Positions 1 to 11,900 of a stretch of DNA of 45,165 nucleotides are shown piece after piece. Origin of the DNA: Reticulitermes lucifugus (lineage: Eukaryota > Arthropoda > Insecta > Blattodea > Rhinotermitidae). Both the position numbers and the translations under genes were made by a program. The notes under the pieces were generated by a model. The model saw only the letters and a program-made list of their open reading frames with translations. It was not told the DNA's origin and made no database searches. Location of the stretch: contig JAKCWW010000276.1 in assembly GCA_026260175.1 (NCBI GenBank), forward strand, positions 75,439 through 120,603, given 5' to 3'. How positions within the stretch are numbered: position 1 is the first letter of the stretch; each line of letters starts with the position of its first letter.

Positions 1-67
1 GTGTGACCATGAAACCTCGACGAAATGAGGAGGCCCAGGCCCATATAGGGCTGTCGAGCCATAAAAA
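1..67 (+). repeat. SINE-A copy, 3' part, cut by window edge
   Basis: This is the 3' end of the SINE described in full at 19825-20085. It shares the block reading 'gaaacctcgacgaaatgagg', then a 'ggcccaggcccatatagggctgtcgagcc' stretch (read as the family's 'ggggctgtcgagccat'), and ends in an A-rich tail. The 5' part lies outside the window. Its age is unknown because the left target-site duplication is missing. Confidence 0.8.
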
Positions 68-1860
68 AATATAGGGAATTTGTGAGATTTAGGATTTTTA
101 CCGCAGTGCTTATGAAGTTCGCTGTAATCTGAAATGTGAACCATTTAGGTGGCAGGTAAATACCGAAGTTTCGGAAGATGTTGCTGCCTCCACTTTGAAG
201 GTCTGCGGCCTCATTTACGCATCGTGATACAAAGTGATAAATAACTTGATAATGTCTTTCCACCTTACTTTGTATGTCAGTTAGTAACACTCACATCTTA
301 TTTTGTTTTTGGTCAGTTCTTAATCAAGCATCACGGCATGAAGACATGTAGAGTAGTAGAGTTACAATTCCACGCATTCTTAAGCTCGGAACTAGGTGAA
401 AGTGTGTGGTTAGCTTTACCTCCTGGGAATGGCACCCTTTAACTATTGAGTAGGAGTCTGGATGTGCCTCAGAACCAGTGTGGATGCTGGGGAAAAGAAA
501 AATCTGCGTTAGTTTTACGCACTTATCGTATATAAACCAAGACAGGTATAATAATATTGGAATACGTGACATATGTTTGGACCATCATAATAGAACACAT
601 TAAAATTCATATAAATTAACAGAGCCTGAAATGTTTCTAACCATGGCGTCCATCCTCAGGGGCCATTCATCCTACACAACTTATCGAGTTTTAAAATTTA
701 AGATAATACACAAAAATTTAGTTTTTACACGTACATGCTGTATAAAACACTGAACAAAATCTTTATACCGTAACAGAGAGTGGGGAGTGCATCTCTCTAG
801 GCTCTAAGAAAGATTCTTAAATTGAATTTTGTGTTAGAAGGCAAGCCTATTGCAATAGGCGGTCCAGGGAGCGCACGGTATTTGACGACTATGACAGATG
901 GTCGAGAATTCTAATCCCTTTGCCATATTTCTATCCTTTCACCCAAAGGGACATGCAGAATATCTAATGAATTAATACTGTAGGTGCTAAGGTTCCTTTG
1001 AAGCTTAAATGCGTTCCCTTTATTTTCACATTTCCGTATCAGTCAGTAAATTATAAACATATTTTCTTTGCAAAGACGAAGCTTGTCATGATGTTTAAAT
1101 TTCTGTTCTTACCGCATTACTGATACAAATATTAGTGCTTTAATTACGCTTTATAATAGTTCTTCTGTCTATTTTGAAACTCAACTGAATCCCATTAATA
1201 TGATTTTGGAAATTTACCGCGTTACTGAATATCAAAGCGAGTCATACACTCATCTAAAAAGGATATTAAGTGACTAGAAATGGCAAGAGAAGTTTCTTTT
1301 CATTGAAACTTTTGATCATGAAAGACGTTCTTAGCAATGATCTGCATGTCTGAAAGAGTTATTTTGTCCGTGTCATTGGGGGAGTTAATTGTAACATGAA
1401 CATTCACTCCGCTCAGTGGTCTACAAACTGTGAGCGAGCTAAATAAATATATATATATATTAATAATTTTATAGACCACTAAACCTTGAAAATCTCGACA
1501 TCGCTGTTCTGTTCAAGATTCTGCGTGTAGGAACGGTATTTAAACAGCCATCTTGTGACGACAGATTGAACTGTTTGATGACTGGATATGAAAAAGCTTT
1601 TATACAACATGCATGTACGTCGTGACGCAAAGAGGGGCAGGTAGCGCCTTAAATTCTTGCAACAAGCATGACTGCAAAGTGGATTAAGTTGTATAACTCT
1701 CAGGATTCCGATCATGAGGCTGCAAAAAGACGATGTAAAATGTGGAAGCAAGTTGCTAGAGCTGATGATAATATCTTGCGACATAAGGCACAGTTGGCTT
1801 TTGCGTATGTTACTGACAGAATGTGAGTGCAAGACAGCAATAAATACTGTACTTTAGTCT
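68..1860. other. Gene-less AT-rich stretch
   Basis: No open frame here resembles a protein family I know, and codon-like structure is absent. A short (AT)n run lies near 1447-1460. The small open frames at 324-572 and 1479-1832 (minus) have no recognisable motif and are taken as chance. Confidence 0.6.
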
Positions 1861-2445
1861 CATGTCATCATCATCATTCTGTAGTCTGTCTTACTACAGG
1901 TCCATAGACTCTTCCAAAGCGAGTTCTCCGCAGAGTGCGACCTAGTGCTTCTCTTTCAATTTACAGTATCCTCTTCTTTCCTTAAGGTCCTCCAATAGCT
2001 GCTTACGTGTTCTTCCTCGTCTTTCCGTCACTTCTCTCCTTCCTTCTATCTTTCCTTCAGTAACGTATTTTAGAAGGCAGTTTCTGCGCAAGATGTGACC
2101 AAACCAGCTACCCTTCCCTCTTTTTGTTGTATGTAGGATATTTCTTTCCTCTTTGACTCTATGTAATACTTCTTCATTTCTCACACGACCGGTCCAACTG
2201 ATCTTCTCCATCCTTCTCCAGCACCACATTTCAAAACTCTCGAGGTATTTCTGATCTATTTTCCGAAGTGTCCAATTTTCAACATCATACAAAGCTATGT
2301 CCAAATGTAGCACTTCACTAGTTTCTTCTTGAAATTTAAGTCCAGTATGCTGAAGTAAATTCTTCTTCTTGATGAATGCTGCATTTTCCATGGCGATCTT
2401 GGTTTTAAGTTCGCGTGTACATCTTGCATTTTAGTCTCATGTATA
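1861..2445 (-). mobile_element. Non-LTR retrotransposon (LINE) 3' fragment, RT C-terminal region
   Basis: The minus strand encodes the tail of a LINE ORF2-type protein, downstream of the reverse transcriptase core. Visible landmarks are 'ALYDVENWTLRK', 'SFEMWCWRRMEKISW', 'VRNEEVLHRV' and 'WFGHILRRNCLLKYV', followed by a basic 'RRGRTRKQLLEDLKERRGY' block. An open frame runs over 1942-2391. The natural frame shifts near 2300-2345, where 'LNFKKKLVKCYIW' appears in another frame, and 'YTRELKTKIAM' upstream indicates the element continues to about 2440. The 3' end, toward 1861, carries a short (TGA)n-like tail on the minus strand. The copy is 5'-truncated and frame-shifted, so it is dead. I do not assign the clade. 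Confidence 0.85.
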
Positions 2446-3574
2446 CGGAAAGTCAATTCAGTTGACGATACTGCCTCTGAGCTGATAAATATAGAAATGA
2501 AGTCTGAGGACATGTTTAAACATAAAGAAGAAAAAAGCTTTTAGAAGGTCGCGGCTTGCCGGAAGTATTTGCTTAATGTATTATACACAAACCAAATAAC
2601 AAGCGATGAATACAAAACTGTAGTCGAAATACCGGCCTGTCCCTGTGAACACCGTGACTTATCACATCTGTCAATTTGCGGGCTTTAATTCGGTTTACAG
2701 TTGCTCCGTACTCTCTTTCTGTTGTCCAGTACTGCAAACAGTCGTGCTTTCTTCATTTTTCTATCACGTATTCTAGTAACTGACTGACCGATGACTAACT
2801 AAACAGCCAACCAACCAGCAAGCCAGCCAGCCAAACTAATCAACTAATTAGCTATTTCATTGAAGCCGAGCCTATCTTGAGAAGCTAATAGTCGCTCAGC
2901 TCTTCAATGAATTGCCAGTCTTTTATAGAATCCTAAAGTTCACCACCGTGTTCACAAATGTCTTATCACTCCTACTACGTTTATTTTTGTTTTGGGAAGT
3001 ATCTACCTTCCATTATCATCAGGTTATACTTACTGAATCGTGAGAACATAAATGGTTTGAGTTAAACGCAGAATTTGTTCTTTGTAAACTCTCATGCTTT
3101 ACTTTTATTCTCTGGGTGACGTAACAATAAGTCCGTTGTACTGCGGTCGCCTAGGGACCTATTGTATCAGCCTCGGGTGATAGTGGGTGAATATGGGACA
3201 TTAGTGGAATGGTAACTGGCAGGAGAAAACTTGTGCCGAAATTTGTACATAAACGTTTGCGAAATCTTTTTTAATGGTTACTTGCAGTTATAGTGTTGTT
3301 TTGCAATCATGAAGTAGTAGTAGTAGTAGTAGTAGAAGAAGAAGCAGAGAAATAATAATAACAATGATAATGTCGGTGAATATGATGTCTCTTTAACCTT
3401 ATCAAGTCGGCAGGTTGCCACAATCTTTTTCCTTTTTGGGAGACTTGCCTTCGGCCCAGTACTGGGTTGGATCTGAGTTAGAAAAATTTAGTTTAAGGGT
3501 TTTGCAGAATTATTTTTTAAATAAGAGAAACTTTGATGTGTAAATTTTATTACATTATTAAGCCTTTAATGATA
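2446..3574. other. Gene-less stretch with degenerate tetranucleotide tract
   Basis: No gene recognised. A degenerate CCAA/CCAG run lies at about 2807-2835, and an AGT microsatellite at 3311-3346 is listed separately. The rest is AT-rich unique-looking DNA. Confidence 0.55.
3311..3346. repeat. (AGT)n / (AGA)n microsatellite
   Basis: About eight AGT units are followed by AGA units and then a short AAT run. Simple sequence repeat. Confidence 0.9.
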
Positions 3575-3705
3575 CAGACAAGGGAAAACGGATGTAGTCG
3601 TAGGAAAGCCTGTCACAATTCAACTTTGTTCACCACAAATTCCACATGAACTGACATGGGCTTGAACTCGGCGACCAACCGCCTGTGAACATATGATACC
3701 ATTGT
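3575..3705 (-). repeat. Degraded SINE-B copy
   Basis: Read on the minus strand this resembles the SINE-B copy at 37395-37674. Shared blocks are the inverted B-box-like 'gggcttgaactcgg', the 'caccacaaattccacatgaactgac' stretch (family: 'caccacaaatcccacatggactgac') and 'accaaccgcctg'. It is more diverged than the 37.4 kb copy and its 3' end is missing. Assignment is by eye. Confidence 0.6.
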
Positions 3706-4139
3706 TTGAGGGACAGAAGACACGCCTGAGACGGCGCGGCCTCTTTGATCGCCTTTTGGTCATCTAGTGCCATGAGTTAACTTATTTAGACCTTTTCATC
3801 CCCATGTAATTTACTGATTCAATTGATTTCAGATTTGTAATATTTGTCCTTCAGTCATAGCAAGATCACCTGTCACACCCAACTGTACAAGTTGAACATC
3901 TACTGTTTATACATCATGACCTACAGACTTTTGGAGTTCGACTAAGGGATTATTTTAATGAAAGGCGTTCCGTTTATTTTAAGGACGAATAATTAATAAA
4001 ACTACAGTCAAACAGCTATATTTCTTGTATTACTATCCTGTTAACAATAATCCGAAACGTGTAGTTTATTATTAGGAGGATATTATTTTACAGTAAATAT
4101 ATTTGTCTTTGATGACAGTTTTATTAATTAATAGTCTAA

Positions 4140-4495
4140 GTGAAGTTGTTAAATGTGGTGCTGGAGAAGGACAGAGAAGATCAGTTGGACCGATTGTGTG
4201 AAAAATAAATATTACACAGAGTAAAGGAGGAAAGGAATATTCTGCATACAATGTAAAGAAGGAAGGGTTACTGGATCGGTCACATCTTGCGCAGGAACTG
4301 CCTTCTAAAACACGTTATTGAAAGAAACGTAGAAGGAAGAAGTGACGGGAAGACGAGGAAGAATATGTAAGCCGGAACTGGATGGCCTTAAGGAAAAGAA
4401 AGGATACTGGAAAATGAAAGAGGAAGCACTAGATCGCACTCTGTGGAGAACTCGCTTTGGAAGAGACTACGGATCTGTCGTAAGATAGAACGCGG
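4140..4495 (+). mobile_element. LINE 3' fragment, same family as 1861-2445
   Basis: This is a second, more decayed copy of the same LINE tail, now on the plus strand. It retains the bases encoding 'MWCWRR' near 4152, the 'HILRRNCLLKHVI' region near 4278-4320, 'GRRSDGKTRKN' and the terminal block 'EALDRTLWRTRFGRDYGS' near 4425-4475. Several indels and stops break the frame. It shares its 3' boundary with the 1.9 kb copy, as expected from 5'-truncated target-primed insertion of one family. Confidence 0.8.
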
Positions 4496-5559
4496 AATGC
4501 ATGAGTCTAAGTGAGTTTCGGAATGAATAATAAAAACATTTCCAGGATTTATTCTCCTAATTTCATTGTGGCCTTCCCCTCTATTTGTGAGTGCTATTCT
4601 CGGGTACATCAGTTTTGGAACATCGAGGAATTATTTATCACATAATTAATTGTCGTCACTGGTATTTCGCCGTATCTAAGAATGAATTAAAAAAAATTGC
4701 AGTCGACATCACAACTGAAGCTGTGTGAGAACAAGATGTCATGGAGAGTATTGCCCTTAAGGGGGGGGGAAGTAACAGGAGAAGGAGAAAGTTGCATAAA
4801 GAGGAACTTCATAAATTGAGCTCTTCGCCGGACAGTATCAGTGTGGTGGGATATGTGGAACATAATGAGAAGAAGGAGACGCAAGAATAGGTATATTGTT
4901 AGTATTAAACATGATCTTAAAGAAGTAGTATTAGAATTTATTAACTGGATTGAACTGGCTTGTGACAGGGTACATTGGTGAACTCTTATAAGCACGGTCA
5001 TAACATTTCGGGTTCCATAGCAGCAGAACATTTCTTGACAAGCAAAATGACTATCAGCTCTGGGGAATGCTCTTTCTCTTCAGACTGCCGCTATGACCTT
5101 CCATTTAAAACACTTGAATTGGTTTTTGTGCGCACTTTATTGTATAAACGCTGAGAGCAGCCCTTGACCCTGCTAGTAACATTCATTATAGCCATTCCTT
5201 TTAAGAAAGGTCGTGTCTCTATAAGAAGATATCTCAGGCATAATGCAATTACTTACAAACTAAAATCAGCACTTACAATTGAATGTTTTAAAAGTGACGT
5301 CACCAGTTTTCTCTCTCCCCACACGGGACTACTAGGTTTAGGCATGGAATATTTAAAACCGCATAAGCTGCAAAGCTGCATAGGTTTGTAGCGTCGGATT
5401 GCATTAAGAAAAAATGATCTGTAATGGCCATAAGGTATATTATTTTAAGGATCCTGGCGTAGTGGTGGAGGACCTATTATGAATATGTTCCTTAGTATTC
5501 TGTTGACAGTTTTGAAAATAAATGGACGGTCATACCTCTAGTGAAGGCACAAAACTACA
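4496..5559. other. Gene-less stretch
   Basis: No recognised coding region or repeat. A run of nine G lies at about 4761-4769. The open frames at 4687-5031 (minus) and 5164-5391 (plus) show no family signature. Confidence 0.5.
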
Positions 5560-5815
5560 AACAAATGTATTTGGCTTCAACAGTAAAGCTTGTGGCTTGT
5601 ATTGGGTAGGTCCCTGTGTCGAATCTCGCCCGGGACCCCGGCTATCCTGAACGAGACATTCCATCATTTTCGTCATTTCTTTTAGATATTTTCATGATAA
5701 AACCACAGACATGATAGTTTACTTCCAAATACTTCCAAATTCTTGATTCACCACCCATCCTATTATCCGACGCTGTAAAGCCTGTAACACTAACAGTGCC
5801 GTAAAAAGCATAAAT
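5560..5815 (+). repeat. SINE-E copy (tRNA-derived), diverged
   Basis: A B-box-like element ('gtgtcgaatctcgcc', near 5616) lies about 150 bp before the family's 3' block 'cgacgctgtaaagcctgtaac' (near 5770; key part 'cgacgctgtaaagcc'). The same 3' block occurs at about 5930 and 15265, and in inverse orientation at about 31640. The internal region is only weakly alignable by eye. Confidence 0.55.
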
Positions 5816-5821
5816 TATTCT

Positions 5822-5990
5822 ATACTCCCTCGAGGCAAATTCTGGGACATTATATTAAATTAGGGAACAGCCGCTTCCTTCCAAATCCTCTACAATTCAT
5901 TTGGCAATTATCCCATCATTCGATGCTGTATAATCTGAGACACTGACAGCGGGATGAAATAACCACAAATAAAAAATAATAAATACGATG
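5822..5990 (+). repeat. SINE-E 3' part, adjacent second copy
   Basis: It begins in the internal 'ctccctcgaggcaaattctggg' block (family core 'aggcaaatgccggg') and runs through 'cgatgctgtataatctgagacac' (core 'cgatgctgtataatc') into an A-rich tail 'aaataaaaaataataaa'. It directly follows another SINE-E 3' end, so two copies lie in tandem. Confidence 0.6.
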
Positions 5991-7128
5991 ACATGAAGGC
6001 CGTTCAGACTACGGAGAAAAGGTCCACAAGTTGCTAATCTCGGTAACAGATTTATCAAGGAGACAGCTAGTTACAAATTTAATGTTATCCATGTTCCGTT
6101 CAGTAAGATGATTTTACAGTGTTTATTCCAACAATTATTGTGCAGTTTCTGTAATAAACATCGTAAAAGCTAGTTACAAGTTCGATAGGTTTGCTATGAA
6201 GACATACTATCCTGATTAACGTAGGGAAAGACATGGTTCATGTCTTACCTCGATGTAGCTTAGCTTGTAGAGCTGACGTGCAGTACTCGTGTAGCTGATT
6301 TATGTTCAACAGCAGAAGGTATCGGAATGAGCTAGCCTCTTTCACCTTTAATCGTCTGTTTGATCTAACCTTCTGTCTCTATACACCGTATAATTAATAT
6401 CTTGGGATGGTGTTATTTAATTCTTGTAGAGAGCGTACGTGTAATTGTGGGTTGGAAATACTTCACACTTTCCTTTTATCTTTAGGATTTTTTTTATTAA
6501 CAAACAACGTACCAAAGCTCCTAGTAAGAAACTAGTCCTGTAAAATCAAACGAAGAATTTGCTATGGTATTTTGAGTTGATGTATTATGTTTTAATTATA
6601 TTGTATTAATATCAGAATTTTCACTCACAGTACAACTTATATTTGTGCGTATCCACATTCGAATATACACCCTACCCAATACATAATTTAGCAACATGGC
6701 ACCATTCTCAAGTCATGGATATTGGAGTGCCCTTATGTCATGACGAAGTAATATAAATAATACAAAATGAATTTAAGTAGAATGTAAAGTAATTATTTTT
6801 AATTAATATGCATTTATTAAAAATTGATAAAACATATAATTATTGAAGTCGTAGGATACCTCTAATTACATTTGAGTCTGAGTACCGGTCAAACCAGCAG
6901 CGAAGGCACAGTACTCCACCAACTGCATCCGTTATCAAAATATACGTCCGTCAATGAAATGATATGTAGAGGACATAAAAGAAGGAAATTTCGTCACTAC
7001 TGCACGAATACAGCCTTAGCAACAGGGCTATATACCGAAGAAGAACCAAAGGGAGAACAACGTACCCGTAGCAAAACAACGAACGTAGCAAACATGTCAT
7101 ACTACCAATAAGGACATTCGACGATACA
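5991..7128. other. Gene-less AT-rich stretch
   Basis: No gene or known repeat recognised. The 79-codon frame at 6872-7111 is low in recognisable features and ends just before a transposable element. Confidence 0.5.
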
Positions 7129-7130
7129 TA

Positions 7131-7720
7131 CAGGGTGATTCGGGAGGAAAGGTAATATTTTCGGAGGTTGTAATATCGGTCATTCTGAGAAAAAAGTCCA
7201 TGTGAGCATGTGTCTAATTCCGAATGGTTACCGAAATACAGTTACACATACAAAAAAAAAGCATTGTGAATGGTAATAAAGAAACTGAAATTACTTAATG
7301 TTAATTTAATTTTAATTTTAATATAATGTTTAAATGACAAATTTGTTACACAGAAGTGACAAATTTGTTACAGTTTACAATAAATACTCGAAAATCCCAC
7401 CGTTAACCTCAATGCACTTTGCAACTCGTGTGCGGAGATCGCGTGTTTTTCGTCTGCGTTGATCTTCACATTTCTTTATGTTGGCAGCTGCATCCAAAAT
7501 GCGAGCGAACAATTTTTTCATGTATACACTTTATTTTTGTAAACTTCGCTCTTCATCCAACCCCACAGACGAAAATATAACGGACTTAATTCTAGAGATT
7601 CAAACAGCTCTATCTGAGTAACTATTCAGAATTAGACACATGTTCATACGAACTTTTTTCTTCTCACATGACCGATTTATCACCTCCCAAAATATTTACC
7701 TTTCTTCCTGAATCACCCTG
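7131..7720. mobile_element. TIR DNA transposon, 590 bp, TA target site
   Basis: The ends read CAGGGTGATTC...GAATCACCCTG and are flanked by TA on both sides (7129-7130 and 7721-7722). The terminal inverted repeats are about 100 bp (7131 to about 7235, and about 7620 to 7720) with scattered mismatches and small indels. The interior is AT-rich in its first half, then holds a short transposase-like frame on the minus strand (7375-7521). TA flanks and long TIRs suggest an internally deleted Tc1/mariner-superfamily element. The exact family is not assigned. Confidence 0.75.
7375..7521 (-). pseudogene. Transposase C-terminal remnant, 48 codons
   Basis: A 48-residue frame lies inside the TIR element. 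It starts at an ATG (7521 downward) after an in-frame stop and ends at TAA (7375-7377). It is basic, with 'KKCEDQRRRKTRDLRTRV', and closes with 'CIEVNGGIFEYLL'. Insect TIR-element transposases often end in a similar 'R...C...NGG.FE.L' tail preceding the stop, so I read this as the last part of a transposase. No DDE/D catalytic residues remain. The interpretation rests on remembered family character, not on a search. Confidence 0.55.
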
Positions 7721-7722
7721 TA

Positions 7723-9399
7723 TAACAAAGTGGTGTTTCTCAGCCACACTGCACATTGTCAAAAAAAGTAATACGAGTGTATGTGCAATCATGACGAGAG
7801 AAACCACAATCAGATGCGACAATAATTAGTGGCACCCTAAGAAGTAAAAAACTGCATGTCTTATCACTTTTAGTGAACACTTAATTAGTAAGATTATCTG
7901 CATTTTATATTTTATTTACTTCATTTTTTATAATTTTTCTCTTTTCACGGAATCGGTCCATTGTAGTATCGATTGTTTGTGTAATGTTAGGCATCCTGAG
8001 GATGGCTCTGTGATACTGAAATATGTAACAAGTAGTGTCTGTATTCTAAGGTGAATATCCACAAGTATATGTAGTATTGTGGCTGAAAATTCTAAATTAG
8101 TACAATTTATCTGGTAACTGAGAGAGTCAAGTTATTTTGCTTTGCTGTAGGTGAAAACGGTAACTTCAGTCTGGGGGGAGGAGGCTTTGTGTTCCTGACT
8201 ATAATGCTCTGACCTTCATGTAGCTAGATTAACAGCTAGTGTTGCTGTGAATGGTATAGACTAATTCTTAGTTGTCAATTTTTCTCAGTTAAATAACGTT
8301 GTTAAATAACCTAATAGTCCAGTTTCCTCACACCCAGATGTGCTTACCTCTGCCCAGTTAACGCTTTTTCTGTCTTACGAAAATTAAAGGGGGATATTTA
8401 AGTGGGTCTGACATAAATAGGATGGGAGGGCCTGAACTGGATTTGTGTGATTCAGGATAAGAACAGTTGGCGAACTGTTGTGAAGACGATAGTGAACTGT
8501 CGGGTTCCTTGAAGTGCGGGGAGTTTTTTGACTAGCTGCGGACGTATGGGTTTCTGAAGAAGATTCTGCTCCGTGTAGTCACTTAGCTACTTGTCTGTTA
8601 GAAAATGGCATTTGAACGGAACAAATCCTTTTATAACTTGATATTTCAGGCACACTTACATGTCGATTAGATGGAAACACAACGACTTAGTCGTAGTTTA
8701 TGTTGTAACAGCTCTTATATCTATGCAGCATAGCATGAATGTATCGCTTGCTACAAAGTTTTTAGTTTCTACGGGTGGTTTGTGCAAGACGGAAGGGAGA
8801 ATAATGTATAGACAATGTTTATTGCAAACTGATAATCGAAAAGGCGTATCATAAATGAGAAGGATGTTAGAGGATTAGATTGCAAAGATTTGAGTTGGCT
8901 TGAACTCTGTCAATGTAGTTTCACATAAAAGCACGGGCTAGCTATATAACTGTCAGCTTTGTAAATAATAGTTCTACCGTTTAGGCTACTACGGAATTTA
9001 TTTTGTTGCTATGCTGTATAGAAGTAGATCCATTAAGGTACTTCGTACCACCTGCGAAGTTGATAATGTATTTGCCATTGCGTAGTCACAGTACACCTAG
9101 TTTTACCACTTTGGGAGTGTTAATTAATTTATAGTTAGAAGATATACTTTGCATATACCTATATTAATTGTAAGTGCTTTTGACTCAGGTAAGGTCAGCT
9201 TCTTTAACCGTAAGTTTAATGTCATAGCAATTCACACGTGTGTGATTTCAGAGACGTGGCAGACCATCTGGTGACAAGCATGAGCTAATCGGACACAGAA
9301 TGTCGTCATCTGCGAAATTGTGTAATGCTGGACACAAAATTGTAGACTGTAAGAGTTACAATGACGATATTTGAGCTATTTGCTGTCTTTATATATGTA
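7723..9399. other. Gene-less stretch
   Basis: No gene recognised. A 'taaataacgttgttaaataacc' short tandem (two 'gttaaataac' units near 8287-8312) resembles SINE tail sequence. A weak hammerhead-like motif 'cctgaggatggct' lies at about 8003. The frame at 8660-8854 has no family signature. Confidence 0.5.
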
Positions 9400-9665
9400 C
9401 GTATGCTTACAGCCGATAGCTGAGCCAGTGTAGTAAGTGGACTGCAGGAGAATCCAAAGTTTGATTTCTGTCATAGGCAAGGATTTTTGTTTTGCCACAG
9501 TGCCCAGACCGGCGCTGGCAGCTAGTGTCATATCCCATGGATACTGGGGGTTCTTTCCTAGGCGATAAAATGGGACATGACATGAAAGTGGCCGCCTGTA
9601 TCTACTGGCGAGAGTAATAATGCGTGGAGCTATACCTCAGCTCCTTCATATGTCTTCAGGGCGCG
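9400..9665 (+). repeat. SINE-D copy, diverged
   Basis: It shares a degenerate B-box region ('aaagtttgatttctgtcat'), the 'caaggatttttgttttgcc' start of the body, and the 3' block 'gagctatacc...cttcatatg' with the copies at 36.7 and 41.5 kb. The 3' end near 9665 is approximate. Confidence 0.55.
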
Positions 9666-9704
9666 GTCCTTAAATAAATTCAGGACAATTTTTTACTTTT
9701 ATTA

Positions 9705-9965
9705 GCTCCTTATTTAGCTATTTATTGATTTAGCTATGGTTCACTGAATTACACTGTCAATAGCTCAGGCTATATAGAGTCAAATGGTAGGATTAGTGAA
9801 TAGTGGATTGGAAAGGATGTGGGTGGGAGAAAGTTTGGTCTAATTTGAGGTAGGCTTGTTATCCTGGCATTTGCTTCGAAGGACTGAAAAAAAATACTAT
9901 AAACCGCTGTCAGCACCCGGTCTTCAGACAAAAACTTGAACCCGAGACTTTCAAAACACAAGTGC
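9705..9965 (-). repeat. SINE-E copy, inverted
   Basis: On the minus strand the order is a B-box-like 'gtctcgggttcaag' (near 9930-9945), an internal 'aagcaaatgccaggataa' block, and 'tcctttccaatccactattcac' (key part 'atccactattcac'). The 3' part shares 'gtgaatagtg' plus 'ggaaaggat' with the copy at 31610-31850. Confidence 0.6.
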
Positions 9966-11759
9966 TAACACTCGAACGTTCCTTAGGACTTGTTTCTTTT
10001 CAGAGTAATAGTTCTTTTTTACTGTCGTAACTTGAAATGAGCCATGAAACTCTCTTCCAAGCCTAAAAACGAAAAATATTCGTATGGATATATAGGCATT
10101 CCCCAGTCGACGAGACATAAAGAACACCGCCATTTTAATTAAACTCTATAGGCTAAGCCTATGAAATGTGTAATTAGTACAGCGTTTTTAAACTGAACAA
10201 CAGGCATACGTACAGATTTGTCAGTGTGCAAGAATTTTACTAATGAATATGCTTATTCGATGACGGAGTATGAGTTGATAGGGTTTGGAATGACAAATGA
10301 TTATTCTTTCTGTAATTGCGCCGTGGTTAGGTTGAAACCCACGACCGTTTTCCCCAAAGCTTCTTTTATCTTTACCATTAAACACGAGTATAAGAAGAAA
10401 GACGTCACTACTGACTTCATTCTGGAGACGACGTAAGAAGTTTATGTTCCTGTATTTCCCTTCTCTGGTGTTAATACGTGCCAAACTAACATATAAATGC
10501 ACGATAGACTTCAGAATTCTACCCACCTTCATTTAAACTTTCGACCAATTTACGTTTAAATGGGCTTTGGGCATTTTTCTTATTTTCTTTTCATCTCCAA
10601 TCTTGCTTCTTGTTCTGGGGACTTCGGTTAGTAGTTCCGATGGGAGACGGGCCGTATTTGGTAAAGTTTCTACTCATTTCTCAGTATTTACAGGTGAATG
10701 CAGGGATAATACTTTGGGATAGTCTGTCTCGTCTGCATTTGTCCATACACAGGCCTTATCATCTTATTTTATTCAACGTTATAGGGTTTACAACCCTGCT
10801 GTTGAATTCAGCGCCTACACGTAACCTAAGACGCCTCCCCCTAAAAAACAATATTTGTTATATATGTCTAATAATCGGTAATTGACAAGAAGCTGTGATG
10901 TAATGGCTTACCTGTTTCGTGTCCGAATATCGAATTTTTGATTTCAGATTTTTTTTACCCTCTTATTTTCTGGTTCACATCCACGTCCCTCCCAATTATC
11001 TGAAAGGCGTTTTTAAAGTTGAAGTTTTATGACATAGTGATTATTGTGCAAGGGGCGCGTAACTAGTAGCTGTGTTCAGATTAATGTAAAGAAACGATTA
11101 CAGTCGATGTAATTCGACAGTATTGTAAACTGTAGTTAGCCTTGGAGTAGTGTGGAGCAGTATGAGGGAGTGTCGGGTGTGGTTAGACTAGGAGTGGTTA
11201 CACTGCCCCCTACTTTTACGGTTATTGTAGTGACCACTGCTATGGTAGCTCGGACACAACGTGACCTCTGCTTCACGGACCCCACCATCAACCCACGCTG
11301 AGCCGAGTGCAGTGCCCAGTATGGCGGTTTCTGTAGTTCCTTGATGCCATGCTTTCTTCTTGTTCTTGTTCTTCTTCTTGCTTGTTTTATTGATTGATTG
11401 CCGCACGATATGCTTGAAATAAAGTTTGAAATGAGCTGTTACGAATTTATTCCCAAAAGGATCCCCCCAATTTCATTTATCCCTTGCCATTCCAGTTTAC
11501 TGTTGTAACTCGGTACGTCCATGGCAACACACTGCTGTGTTTGAAGGATCGGTCAAGACGTTGTCTTAAGTGATTCAGTGGACATCCACAAGAAATGTCA
11601 GAAATGCTACCGCTGCGTGCTTGTTGTGATCCCCTTATTTGTGCATTAAAATAGGCCAGGACAATTTGTGTTGCAGATGATGTTTCTTTCAGTCATCCTA
11701 CAATATCCCATTCACCGAAAGTGGTTATCGAATGAGTAGCATCTCCGCTTCACATTCGA
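9966..11759. other. Gene-less stretch
   Basis: No protein family recognised. Overlapping open frames around 10218-10532 and 10610-10885 have no domain signature and no convincing splice context. A relatively GC-rich patch at 11170-11345 has no assignable function. Confidence 0.5.
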
Positions 11760-11900
11760 CAGATTTCGGGTTCAAATTTTAGCACGAGACCGGCCAGTCT
11801 GTTGTAGTGATTTGACCCAGTTCCTGCGTGGTAGTACCTCAGATTAGATTACGATCCCTTGCTTTCATATCTCTTCTAATTCATTATTCTCTAATCCTAT
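11760..11900 (+). repeat. SINE-E fragment
   Basis: A degenerate B-box ('tttcgggttcaaatttt') is followed by 'acctcagattagattacgat', which aligns with 'agctcaaattaggctacggt' in the copy at 15050-15332. The 3' part is lost. Confidence 0.5.
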
